From NCBI GenBank assembly GCA_022616075.1, contig JAKEFK010000191.1:1-35474 (forward strand): DNA of 35,474 nt, written 5' to 3'. The position numbers were made by a program, and so were the translations under genes. The number at the start of each line of letters is the position of its first letter. Position 1 is the first letter of the stretch. The notes beneath the pieces are model-generated. The model did no database searches. It was not told the origin of the DNA and saw only the letters and a list, made by a program, of their open reading frames with translations. Shown here piece by piece: positions 1 to 7,926 of the stretch. This DNA is from a bacterium (GTDB taxonomy: Bacteria > Acidobacteriota > HRBIN11 > JAKEFK01).

Positions 1-267
1 GAAATCGGTGTAGGATTTCGACTTCCTGGCCGAAAACAGGATGGTACCGATAATAGATTCGGCCAAATGACAATGGATGAGCATTATGTTGATACGTTGC
101 GGCATTCCTACGCGACCCACTTATTGGAAGCGGGAGTACACCTGCGTCAGATACAGGAATATCTGGGACACACCTCGCCCAAGACTACTGCCGTTTATAC
201 GCACCTGACGGAGATTTCGCAACAGAATGCGCGCAAAATCATCGATAAACTTATGGAGGGCCTGTAG
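1..267 (+). CDS. Tyrosine recombinase, C-terminal part (5' end outside window)
   Basis: The frame is open from the first base and ends at TAG 265-267. The visible 88 residues are the C-terminal catalytic end of a XerC/XerD-type integrase: a box-II-like [13 protein letters not shown] segment, then [14 protein letters not shown], which supplies the second histidine and the catalytic tyrosine. The residue expected to be the first histidine of the HxxR motif is Asp here (DTLR instead of HTLR), so activity is doubtful. The stop is followed directly by the transposase frame at 268. Recombinases of this type often accompany IS91-family transposases, so the two probably belong to one element. The residues before about position 20 do not look like a normal integrase and may be degraded. 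Confidence 0.8.
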   Translation, partial: EIGVGFRLPGRKQDGTDNRFGQMTMDEHYVDTLRHSYATHLLEAGVHLRQIQEYLGHTSPKTTAVYTHLTEISQQNARKIIDKLMEGL

Positions 268-1348
268 GACAAGATCACGCTGGCCGAGATCTTCCGGCTC
301 CACGGACCTTCGTATCGTGCCAGGTTTGGCGCGAAGATGTTGCCTTCGCATAAGAAGGCGATGGCTGCCATCGAATCCTGTCGAACGGCCGCACTCGGAG
401 GTCATGTTTACTACTGCAGCAAGTGCAATAAGGATTGCTATAGCTATCACTCTTGCAAAAGCCGTTATTGTCCGCGCTGTCAAAACGAACAATCCGATGC
501 ATGGGTAGAAAAGCAGCAACAACTGCTGCTAAATGTCCCGTACTTTCTGGTGACCTTTACCTTACCAGCAGAACTTCGCCAACTGGCTCGCAGTCACCAA
601 AAAACGGTTTACAACATTCTGATCAAGAGCGCAGCAAATACAGTGCTCGAATTGATGGAAAGTCCCTGGCGTCTTGATGGTTGGCATCTTGAGCGTTTTG
701 CAGACCTGGACGCGCGATCTGGGCTACCATCCGCACGTTCATATGCTCGTTACCGGTGGAGCCCTTTCCAGCGATGGAAAGCACTGGCACCGGCTTCGCT
801 ATCCATATCTGGTGGCACAACGAGCACTCTCTGATGTCTTTGCCGGAAAATTCTTGCACGCACTCAAGAAAGCAAAGCTGCATGTCAATGTCCGCTTACC
901 TAAGAAGCGGTGGGTCGTTGATGTTCTAGCAGTTGGCTCCGGACAGGCCGCGCTTCGATATCTTGCTCCTTACATCTTTCGAGTTGCTATCAGCAATCGC
1001 AGGATCATTAAACTACAAGGGGGAAACGTCACTTTCCTATTCAAGGATTCAAAAACCAAACAGGAACGCACCGCCGTTCTTACTGTCCATCAATTCATCC
1101 ACCGTTTTCTGCAGCATGTCCTTCCGCATCGGTTTATCAAAGTGCGAACCTACGGATTGTTTTCTACACGTCGCAGCGATCTTCTACAAAAAGCAAAACA
1201 AATCGTCGGATTAGCCAAAACGCAAAAAGAGAAAAATCAAATAACTTTGGCCTATCCGCGCACTCTTGCCTGTCCTCATTGTAAAAGCCCGATGCAATAC
1301 ATCGGTGAAATTCCCAGAATCAAAGTTTGTGAAACTAGGCCACCATGA
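268..1348 (+). pseudogene. IS91-family transposase, frameshifted
   Basis: Frame 1 runs from just after the recombinase stop at 267 (first ATG 337). It encodes the N-terminal zinc-binding region with cysteine pairs around 415-480 (YYCSKC, SCKSRYCPRC) and the start of the nuclease domain, then leaves the expected sequence near 660. The rest continues in frame 2 from about 674. It carries the HUH motif HPHVH, the catalytic pair YLAPY (tyrosine codons 959-961 and 971-973), the RVAISNRR segment and a final cysteine pair. Frame 2 has a TGA at 653-655, so one frame change must fall between about 656 and 673. Full-length relatives are single ORFs, so this is most likely a dead copy or a sequencing indel. 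The N-terminal homology starts upstream of the first ATG without an obvious start codon. Confidence 0.8.
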
Positions 1349-2251
1349 TCACCGCCCACTCGTTGTTTGATTATCTTAAAATTCACGCAAAGCCGTTGCA
1401 GCTTTGCCATGCTTGTGGTCTATCCAAAACATCAACAAAACGCTCAAAACTCTCCGCTTTCATTCCCAGCAAGTCATTCACTTTGCCAGATCACTCCAAC
1501 CTTCCGGAATTGTCTGCCACCATCGCATTCTCAATTACTCACCGACCCACAATGCCAAATCCATATCGACGGCGCTAAGTTCAACCAGGACCTGTGTGGC
1601 GGCTTATTCCTCAATTCATTGACCTCTTTGCCTTCCTAGACTTATTTTGATCTCTCGACTTCTTTCTCACTTTTCCGCACCACACGAAGTCCTATTACGA
1701 TAAGCGCGGCCCGGATATCTAAACAATACTCTTCCCTTTCAAAACTCCAGTCGCTTAAATCAAGAACTCCTGCGACCGCCTGGGTTTCTCAAAGCGTTTG
1801 GAATTTCTCAGGTCGTTCCAAATCCATATTGCCCTAAAAATGAGAATCAATGCGAACGCTGGCCCAGGAACGTTCGGAACCATTGCGCAGAGAAAATATT
1901 CTCGCACCAGCCGCTTCGTGCATCGCCCCCTCTCTTAGACTATAGGTTACCGGGGAATGCACATAGTTTCAATCGGATTTATTCAAAGGTGATCAGGAAA
2001 GCGATCAGATCATTTTGTGGAATGGATTTCCTGGGAACTGCAATGAAATGTAACTCATGTTATTGTTGGATTTGTATCCAATGCGCTGAAAAAACTGTTC
2101 TTGCAGCAAATGCCGGGATGATCCTGCACTTAAATTGCGGTGGAATGTTCGAGAATCCTCAATAAATTCGGTCATATCGAAGAATCTTTCCATCTCCGGG
2201 CCGCATGCGTGCAAATCGTATTTAGTAGTAAAGTGTTCTTAAGAATCTGGC
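1349..2251 (+). other. Intergenic stretch, no gene recognised
   Basis: About 900 bases separate the transposase from the kinase gene. The short open frames here do not resemble proteins. The first 250-300 bases are probably the non-coding right end of the IS91-like element. A 69-codon minus-strand frame (2005-2214) has no recognisable motif or ribosome binding site. I see no RNA gene and no convincing promoter. Confidence 0.5.
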
Positions 2252-4312
2252 ATGGCGAAACTCGGAGTCTTGTTCAATATAGAGGAACTGGGAGGCGGGG
2301 CATATGGTTACAGTGCTTACAGGATTCTCCTCCGTATCCTGGGCCGTAATTTACTTTTTGAAAGCCTTTTGAGCGATGGCGATGTTGGACCAAACTGGGA
2401 ATATTATTGCATTGCAATTGAATTGAATGATATTTCCAGACTGCATCAAATCAAAAGCACGCTTTTCCGATCCAATACAAAAGGACTTGCAAAGCGGCAG
2501 TTCCGCTTTCTGGACGGTCCATCATTAGACAATGCTCCGCTCGTGATAGCCGGCTTTGTCGACAGCTATGGCCAATTGCATAATTGTGAAACGTGGTTTG
2601 TCACGAAGGCATGGGAGGGATCGGAAACCGCACCCGATCGAACCGATATATCCGAAAATGACAGCGCCATAACCGAAAGTAACATTCACGTTGTTCAGCA
2701 TGAACCCAAAATAGATCCGGGTGAGCATTCTCCGGGAGAAATCTTCGGGAAAAAATACTTGATTTTGGATGTGTGTAAAGGGGGTATGGGGCTTGTCTAT
2801 ATTGCGGAAGACCTGGAAAGTTTAAAGGACAACATCATTCTCAGGATGGCATTCAAGACGTTTCAAGCCCGCTATCTGTGGGATACGAACGCCATTCAAC
2901 GATTCGAGCGAGAGGCATTGAATTGGGTGCGCCTTGGCAAGCATCCAAATCTTGTTCACGCGATGGTGGTTCAACAGATTGAAGCAAAGCCTTATATCTG
3001 GCTGGAATTCGTAGATGGAATGTCTCTTGCAGAGCATCTTTCACAAAAAAGAATGGGCGTGAAGGAAGTTCTGGATGTGGCTTTGCAATTTTGCAGCGGA
3101 ATTCGTTATGCATACGAAAACCATGGACTGCTTCACCGGGATGTTAAGCCGGGAAATATCATGATCAGTCATGACGGAGTGGTAAAGATTACAGATTTTG
3201 GACTCAGCAAGATTCAAGCAGAATTTGCAGAAGCGCATAGCCGCCGTTCGGGTGTACCGTTCGGTCCCGATGAAACCTTAACGCTTTCAAATCAATATGC
3301 TACCGGCGCGGGCGTGTGCGTAGGAACCCCTGCTTACCTTGCCCCGGAAGCCATTCTCGATCAGCCAGGCGTGGACATCAGAGCAGATATTTATTCATTC
3401 GGCATCGTTCTTTTCGAAATGCTGACCGGACAACGGCCGTTTCACGGACACCAAATATTCCAACAGCACGTCAGAGTTGTACCTCCTCCGGTTAGAAGTT
3501 TGAATCCTGATCTCACACCGCAGTTCGAAGAGATCGTGAATCGCTGCTTAATGAAAGATCCGGCCCACAGGTACGCCTCCTTTGCAAAACTGGAGGAAGC
3601 GCTGCTCGAAATTACCGGTGACCAGCCGAAAAAAGTATCCGTCGGCATCCCTCCTATTGATGAAAAGAATCGACAACTGCTGCAAGGGTTTTCTTTTATG
3701 GAGCTTGGAAAATATCAGGAAGCAATTCGGTGGTTTGAAGAAGTAATTAAGATTGATGCTAAAGATGCGGAGGCATACAACAATATTGGAGTCTGTCTTG
3801 GAAATCTGAAAAATTTTGAAGAAGCCGCTGTGCACATTGAAAAAGCCGTAACCATCAGACCGGATTATCCGGAAGCGTGGGCGAACTTAGGGAGCGTTTA
3901 TTATCGGTTGAAGCGTTTCGAAGAAGGGATTCGCACATGCAATCGCGCGATTTTACTCCGACCGGATTGGGCGGAAGCGCAATCAAATAAAGGAATCAAT
4001 TTACTGGCTCTCGATCAATTAGAAGAGGCGATGAGCTGCTTTGAATCTGCAATGCGAATGGACCCGAAGTATTGGAAAGCATACGCTCAAGCAGGAGAAG
4101 CACAGGCCAGAAGTGGCAACACCAGGAAAGCGATCGAATACTTCAATAAAGCGCTCGCCATCGCGCCGCGAGAGGCGTACTTACTTGCACTGGCCGCTGC
4201 CTGCCTGCACGATCTTGGACAAACTGAAGAGGCCAAAGCACTCCTGGGGAAGGCGCAAGAAGTAGACGCTCAAGATTCAATGGTAATTCAAGTGAGTCGC
4301 TTGCTGAAGTAA
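2252..4312 (+). CDS. Soluble Ser/Thr protein kinase with C-terminal TPR repeats
   Basis: This 686-aa protein has three parts. Residues 1-130 form an unrecognised domain (starts MAKLGVLFNIEELGGGAYGY). Residues 168-455 are a Hanks-type kinase with glycine-rich loop near 175-183, ATP-binding Lys202 (AFK), Glu221, HRDVKPGN at 295-302, DFG at 315-317 and APE at 364-366, so catalytic residues are intact. Residues 473-680 hold about six tetratricopeptide repeats. There is no transmembrane segment, unlike classical PknB, so it should act in the cytoplasm, with the TPRs recruiting partners. The start has no strong ribosome binding site; the glycine-rich N-terminus supports ATG 2252. It stands alone and its substrate is unknown; the pilus regulators of this window are possible partners by inference only. 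Confidence 0.92.
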   Translation: MAKLGVLFNIEELGGGAYGYSAYRILLRILGRNLLFESLLSDGDVGPNWEYYCIAIELNDISRLHQIKSTLFRSNTKGLAKRQFRFLDGPSLDNAPLVIAGFVDSYGQLHNCETWFVTKAWEGSETAPDRTDISENDSAITESNIHVVQHEPKIDPGEHSPGEIFGKKYLILDVCKGGMGLVYIAEDLESLKDNIILRMAFKTFQARYLWDTNAIQRFEREALNWVRLGKHPNLVHAMVVQQIEAKPYIWLEFVDGMSLAEHLSQKRMGVKEVLDVALQFCSGIRYAYENHGLLHRDVKPGNIMISHDGVVKITDFGLSKIQAEFAEAHSRRSGVPFGPDETLTLSNQYATGAGVCVGTPAYLAPEAILDQPGVDIRADIYSFGIVLFEMLTGQRPFHGHQIFQQHVRVVPPPVRSLNPDLTPQFEEIVNRCLMKDPAHRYASFAKLEEALLEITGDQPKKVSVGIPPIDEKNRQLLQGFSFMELGKYQEAIRWFEEVIKIDAKDAEAYNNIGVCLGNLKNFEEAAVHIEKAVTIRPDYPEAWANLGSVYYRLKRFEEGIRTCNRAILLRPDWAEAQSNKGINLLALDQLEEAMSCFESAMRMDPKYWKAYAQAGEAQARSGNTRKAIEYFNKALAIAPREAYLLALAAACLHDLGQTEEAKALLGKAQEVDAQDSMVIQVSRLLK

Positions 4313-4366
4313 TGTATGGGTAGGAGTGAGCCGTAATGGACTCGAATCAGCGAGACTCTGTTTATT

Positions 4367-4714
4367 TCATAAGGGCAAGAAGACGACGCAGTTCATGAGA
4401 TTTTTTGCTTCGTACACTTTGGATATTAATTCCAAGTCTTCAACGCAACTTCCTATCGTAATTCTCCAAGGATGGGCAAAAATGAGACCGGCAAATGGAA
4501 TCTTCTGACGAATCCGATCGCTGGCCACTCCAAGAAGATCATCATCGAACGTGAATAATGCCCGCCCCATAGATGTACTTCGATTCAAGAGTTCTGGATC
4601 TGATAGCTCCGGTGCATCGTTTTCCTGAGCAAGAATCACATCAACTCCACGTAGACGAAGACCTAATGCGATTGCTCGGGGAACGTGAATATCCATGTAA
4701 AGTGGAACGGGCAT
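4367..4714 (-). CDS. DUF5615-type PIN-like toxin candidate
   Basis: This 115-aa protein has the features of DUF5615/Mut7-C-like PIN-fold proteins: an early acidic residue in YMDIHVPRAI, a central LFTFDDD acidic cluster near residue 75-80, and a hydrophobic AGLIFAHPWRITIG strand. PIN-fold proteins are Mg-dependent RNases; DUF5615 members are usually the second gene of a pair with a DUF433 protein, as here. It begins 27 bases after the stop of the DUF433 gene on the same strand, which suggests co-transcription. Start MPVPLYMD matches the usual form of the family; a second Met at residue 7 is possible. The role as toxin is inferred from family and gene order. Confidence 0.8.
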   Translation of the reverse strand: MPVPLYMDIHVPRAIALGLRLRGVDVILAQENDAPELSDPELLNRSTSMGRALFTFDDDLLGVASDRIRQKIPFAGLIFAHPWRITIGSCVEDLELISKVYEAKNLMNCVVFLPL

Positions 4715-4741
4715 CCTATTGCGAGCTTTTACCGGGAGGCG

Positions 4742-5020
4742 TCAGTTGACGCCATTTTTCCGACGTGCCTCATCCGCTTTTGCAACCCGCTGATCGATAT
4801 CCTGGCGCAATTCGTCTTGATGATCAGCGTAGTATGCGAGTGCAGAATAAATCTGTCCCATAGAAAGATAAGGATGCTGAAATTTCAACTCCTCGGGACT
4901 CCAGCCGTAGGCAATTGTCTCCTGAACAAGCTCGGTGACTTTCATCGTAGTCCCCTTGATGATCGGAACGTTATCCTCGTTCAGAACCACATGCTCATAA
5001 CCTGTCGTAACAGTTGCCAT
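4742..5020 (-). CDS. DUF433 domain protein, probable antitoxin
   Basis: This 92-aa protein matches the DUF433 family: residues 8-65 include EHVVLNEDNVPIIKGT, then a TVxELV-like helix, GWSPEELKFQHPYLSMGQIYSALAYYADH. The domain is a small helix-turn-helix, and family members are predicted antitoxins/DNA-binding regulators of PIN-type toxins. A good ribosome binding site (GAGG, about 6 bases before ATG 5020 on the minus strand) supports the start. It precedes the DUF5615 gene, the usual antitoxin-first order, and likely autoregulates the pair; no operator is evident. Confidence 0.85.
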   Translation of the reverse strand: MATVTTGYEHVVLNEDNVPIIKGTTMKVTELVQETIAYGWSPEELKFQHPYLSMGQIYSALAYYADHQDELRQDIDQRVAKADEARRKNGVN

Positions 5021-5110
5021 GCATCGCCTCGCTTCAAAGTGTAAAACACTTTGCCGTCCCTCGCAAACTCACCGCCAAGAATCTTCACTTATTTCTACTC
5101 TTATCGGAAC

Positions 5111-5440
5111 TCAATGTACGTTCTTTTCGATCTCGAAGTACTCGTTGATAGCGTCGTCCCATTCTTTCAATTCCTCTCTTGTCAGGCTTTTTCTGTCCTT
5201 TTTTCTAAGAATCCGACCGGTCTTCCTGAACGCATAAATCAATTCAGGCGCTATTCCCGTCTTTTCCATTGCTTCAATAACCTGTCTTTTTACCTCTTCA
5301 GGATCCAGATTAAAGAAAATGAGATCATTTGGCCCCATCTCTCTTCCGAATCTTTCAACAAACAATTGTTCTTGCTTTTCTAGGATCGATGCGAGCTCGG
5401 GTGTTATTTTTGCTGTCCGTCTTCGGCCATTCTTTTTCAT
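5111..5440 (-). CDS. Small conserved protein of unknown function
   Basis: This 109-aa soluble protein is strongly charged. It contains a helical stretch (ILEKQEQLFVERFGREMGPNDLIFF) and a C-terminal KDRKSLTREELKEWDDAINEYF segment. The FGRxxGPNDxxFF pattern recurs in hypothetical proteins of soil bacteria in my recollection, but no function is known to me. The start is supported by AGGAGG about 10 bases upstream on the minus strand. It lies 90 bases upstream of the DUF433/DUF5615 pair in the same direction and could be transcribed with it. Confidence 0.7.
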   Translation of the reverse strand: MKKNGRRRTAKITPELASILEKQEQLFVERFGREMGPNDLIFFNLDPEEVKRQVIEAMEKTGIAPELIYAFRKTGRILRKKDRKSLTREELKEWDDAINEYFEIEKNVH

Positions 5441-5449
5441 TATGTTGAA

Positions 5450-5890
5450 TCCTCCTATCGCAATATTTCACTATTCTTGCCAGACATCGCAAGTTTCATG
5501 CCGAGCTATTTCTCACCTTGTGCAAATAATTGCGGCACGTCAACGTTACCAAACTTTCAGTTTGGTGTCGGGCATTCAAAATCGAGTGACCGCTCGTCGA
5601 GATGGGGCTTAAGTATTGCTGTTACCAAAGTGAAAGTCTGGTGTCAGCCGCCGTAAGTTATTGAATCTATTAGGTCGTCTTCTCCGACTGTGCTATAACT
5701 GGGCTAGAAAAATACTTTCCTTCCTTTTTTCGCGGTGGATATCTTTAGCGATTTGAGTTCCTTTGAACCACGCTTGTCCAGGGCAAATTCTGGATCAATT
5801 TAGTTTGAGATCATGGATAAATTTACCTGTAGTTAAGAATAACTATAAGGTCTTTTATCCACATATCGAAAAAGAAGCATTCGCGAGCAA
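5450..5890. other. AT-rich intergenic stretch with a single DnaA-box match
   Basis: About 440 bases without a gene, apart from the hairpin repeats listed separately. At 5855-5863 there is TTATCCACA, an exact match to the DnaA-box consensus, with a poor second match near 5813. One good box is not enough to call an origin, and no replication initiator gene is adjacent. Confidence 0.35.
5545..5649. repeat. Two diverged copies of a 29-base hairpin-forming repeat
   Basis: Copies at 5545-5573 and 5621-5649 share 22 of 29 positions, beginning GTTACCAAA and ending TGGTGTC plus four bases. The first copy contains a perfect 8-bp stem with a 3-base loop (ACCAAACTTTCAGTTTGGT, 5548-5566). The second has lost most of the stem but keeps its ends. 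They lie in non-coding DNA between the small conserved gene and the AbiEi remnant. They may be traces of a dispersed genomic repeat; function unknown. Confidence 0.55.
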
Positions 5891-6105
5891 TTGAGCAAGC
5901 CCTTCTGTCTTTCGACAAAAAACGGAATTCTGACAACAAGCGAAGCCCTCAAAAGTGGCATCCATCCCCTGAACTCTACTCTATGGTCCGTACGGACCTT
6001 ATTGAACGTCTGGGTCGTGGGCTTTTACCGGCTTAAAAAATGCGTCCGCTCGAAAATCCGAATCGCATCCAAGTTGCACTGAAGGTGCCAAAGGCCATTG
6101 GAATT
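5891..6105 (+). pseudogene. Remnant of an AbiEi-family antitoxin
   Basis: Three overlapping frames together spell the N-terminal winged-helix part of an AbiEi-type (type IV toxin-antitoxin) protein. Frame starting 5891 gives KNGILTTSEALKSGIHP. The next frame (about 5968-6021) gives ELYSMVRTDLIERLGRG. The first frame resumes with FYRLKK (6023-6040). A third, from 6040, gives LENPNRIQVALKVPKAI. In intact relatives these segments are contiguous, followed by an SALxFH segment that is absent. The homology stops near 6095-6105, shortly before the end of the integrase at 6166. A perfect 14-bp palindrome GGTCCGTACGGACC lies inside it (5985-5998). No AbiEii toxin is present. The recognition rests on motif memory, not a search. 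Confidence 0.6.
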
Positions 6106-6165
6106 TACAATGAGCTGGAATCCCAGAGGTCATTGGACATAATATCCCTTGCGAATGCCAGTCGG

Positions 6166-7365
6166 TTATTCTGTCGTATTCCCGGACTTTGCCAAGGCTG
6201 AGCTGGAAGATTTTCCTTCCAGCTTTTTTGCCGCACGATGAATATCTTCCCTTCCAATCGCTTTGTACTTTGCGTAGACAGCGTGAGACTTATGACCCGA
6301 TAGCGCCATACCTTCATCATCGCCAATCCCCATTTCACCAAAGTGGCGGATGGCAGTTCTCCTGAAATCATGACGAAGCCGATTAGCGAGCCCTGCCGCT
6401 TTACATGCCGCACTCCATGAGTCTCGGAAGTACCTTGTCGGCTTCCAGTATCCGCGCGCTTCGTAGAATTTTGCGAACGGTTCACCATTGTGATGAAAGA
6501 GCCAAGGAATAATTCGGCCCAGCTTCTTTTCTAATTCCTTAGTAACTCGTTCCTGTTCTTCGAGGATTGCATGAAGTTCGCCAATGAGCGGAAATATGCG
6601 CGGCTCAGAATTCTTCGCTTCACCTGGTTCAAGGATCAGTTCGCCAGATTTCCAATCAACATGGTGTCGTTTTCGCGAAGCGATTTCTGACCAGGATCGC
6701 CATCCGGTGATTTCAAATACGTGGATCATCCGGAGGATATCTTCGGGTAAGTGCTTGTAAAGGCTTTCAAGCTCTTCAGGTTTGAAGTGTCCTTTCCTTG
6801 AATTGTCTCCAGTTTTAAGTTTTTCAATCAACGGTTGTTCACTCAATCTGTTTTTTGCTAATGAAAACGCACGTGTGATCACCTGAAGCATCGCATTGAT
6901 TCGTGATGCGCTGTAACTCTGCTTTTCATTTTTCGCGCCGGGCTGTTTCATCTTTGCGATAAATTTGGTAATGATTCCTGGATTTCTGCAAAGATCAATC
7001 GCCCGAAATGACAAGAAATATTTGAGGTGCAAATCTATTATGTCTTTATATTCACGGTAGGTTGAAGTCTTTCGGTGGACCTGAGTCCAGTTGAGAACAT
7101 TTTGCAGAAGTTCGCCCATCGTAATTTCTGCTGAATTAACCGACCGCCCTTCAGCAACTTTTCCAAGTCGGATATCGCGGACTACTTTTGCTTCTTGTAG
7201 TGTATCTTTTCCCGTATTTTCCCGATGCTGTTTTTTTCCCTCTGAATGATCGATGCAACCGGGCTTGCAGATATAGCGCATCGTGTAAGTCTTAACGTGC
7301 TTCCATTCGCCAGTCTGCTTGTCTTTGTAGCTACGTCGAAAAAGTCCTTCTGATATTTTTGGCAT
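6166..7365 (-). CDS. Tyrosine recombinase (phage/ICE-type integrase)
   Basis: This 399-aa protein has an N-terminal arm with a Cys/His-containing segment (residues 30-45), a SAM-like core-binding domain (about 80-175) and the catalytic domain (195-385). Catalytic residues are visible: Arg223 in TGWR, Lys251 in GEAKNSEPR, His332 and Arg335 in RLRHDFRRTA, His358 in LSGHKS, and nucleophile Tyr367. There is a one-residue insertion after TGWR compared with most relatives. The length is that of a full integrase, so it is probably active. It is divergent from an excisionase-like gene at 7567, a usual arrangement. The 3' end abuts an antitoxin remnant, which may mark an element boundary; no tRNA or clear att repeat is visible. 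Confidence 0.93.
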   Translation of the reverse strand: MPKISEGLFRRSYKDKQTGEWKHVKTYTMRYICKPGCIDHSEGKKQHRENTGKDTLQEAKVVRDIRLGKVAEGRSVNSAEITMGELLQNVLNWTQVHRKTSTYREYKDIIDLHLKYFLSFRAIDLCRNPGIITKFIAKMKQPGAKNEKQSYSASRINAMLQVITRAFSLAKNRLSEQPLIEKLKTGDNSRKGHFKPEELESLYKHLPEDILRMIHVFEITGWRSWSEIASRKRHHVDWKSGELILEPGEAKNSEPRIFPLIGELHAILEEQERVTKELEKKLGRIIPWLFHHNGEPFAKFYEARGYWKPTRYFRDSWSAACKAAGLANRLRHDFRRTAIRHFGEMGIGDDEGMALSGHKSHAVYAKYKAIGREDIHRAAKKLEGKSSSSALAKSGNTTE

Positions 7366-7535
7366 CTCCTATTTTCCCCGTTTATTTTTCCCCTTCGGCA
7401 TAAGCGATATATACACCGGTATCAAGAACTGCGCAACTGCTTTTTGGCTTCGTGACATATGTGCGGGATTCTTGTGCGAAATTCATGCCGTCAAAATCCA
7501 CCCCACCATGAATGGCCAGCATTTCACACCGTGTT

Positions 7536-7551
7536 TGGCCCAGTACTTGCA
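7536..7551 (+). promoter_or_regulatory. Candidate sigma-54 promoter of the excisionase-like gene
   Basis: TGGCCCAGTACTTGCA matches TGGCAC-R-N4-TTGCW at all but one fixed position (A to C in the -24 box), with the obligatory 10 bases between GG and GC. Predicted transcription start is near 7562, only about 5 bases before the ATG at 7567. Sigma-54 control of an excisionase would be unusual, so this is the weakest of the three candidate sites in biological terms. Confidence 0.45.
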
Positions 7552-7566
7552 TTCTGAAAGAAACAA

Positions 7567-7830
7567 ATGTCTAGAAGGAAATCTCAAAAACAAAGAGAAG
7601 AGCCGATCCAAGACTTCGGCAAAAAGTTGCTTTACAATCTCGAGGAAGCGGGAGCACTGCTAAGTCTTTCTTCCTGGACGGTTCGAGATTATGTGAAGAC
7701 GGGCGTGATTAAAGCGGCGAAGGTCCCGCATCCCTTCAACCCCCACAAATTTCTCAGCAAACCAATATTGATTCACAGAGATGAATTAGAATCATTTGCT
7801 GAGAAATGCAGAAGCAAGGAAGTTGCATAA
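7567..7830 (+). CDS. Excisionase-like / MerR-type helix-turn-helix protein
   Basis: This 87-aa protein contains one winged-helix DNA-binding domain of the excisionase/MerR (HTH_17-like) type: LYNLEEAGALLSLSSWTVRDY as helix-turn-helix at about residues 21-42, followed by a wing and the typical RDELESFAEKC ending. Such proteins direct integrases toward excision or act as small regulators. Its place divergently upstream of the integrase supports the excisionase role, by inference. The ATG has only a weak ribosome binding site (GAAAG), in line with a possible near-leaderless transcript. Confidence 0.75.
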   Translation: MSRRKSQKQREEPIQDFGKKLLYNLEEAGALLSLSSWTVRDYVKTGVIKAAKVPHPFNPHKFLSKPILIHRDELESFAEKCRSKEVA

Positions 7831-7926
7831 TCCTAAAAGGTCGAAAAGATTCCCACCGCGGCTGAAGAATTTTCGACTGATCTCGGAAAAATAACCAATT
7901 GTTGGCGCACAATCACAGATGCTAAC

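Larger units (their letters stand above)
1..1640 (+). mobile_element. IS91-like element (recombinase plus HUH transposase), right part
   Basis: This is the visible part of an IS91-family insertion: a tyrosine recombinase tail, then a frameshifted Y2 HUH transposase. IS91 elements move by rolling-circle transposition and lack terminal inverted repeats. The right boundary is only a guess, at the end of a non-coding stretch after the transposase. The left end lies outside the window. Confidence 0.6.

Noticed and set aside
1345-1639. Overlapping plus-strand frames after the transposase
   Set aside because: Three frames overlap with low-quality translations; this is probably the non-coding end of the IS91-like element.
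5855-5863. Replication origin
   Set aside because: Only one exact DnaA box, with no iterons or initiator gene nearby.
6100-7566. tRNA attachment site for the integrase
   Set aside because: No tRNA-like sequence or clear direct repeat could be found around the integrase by eye.
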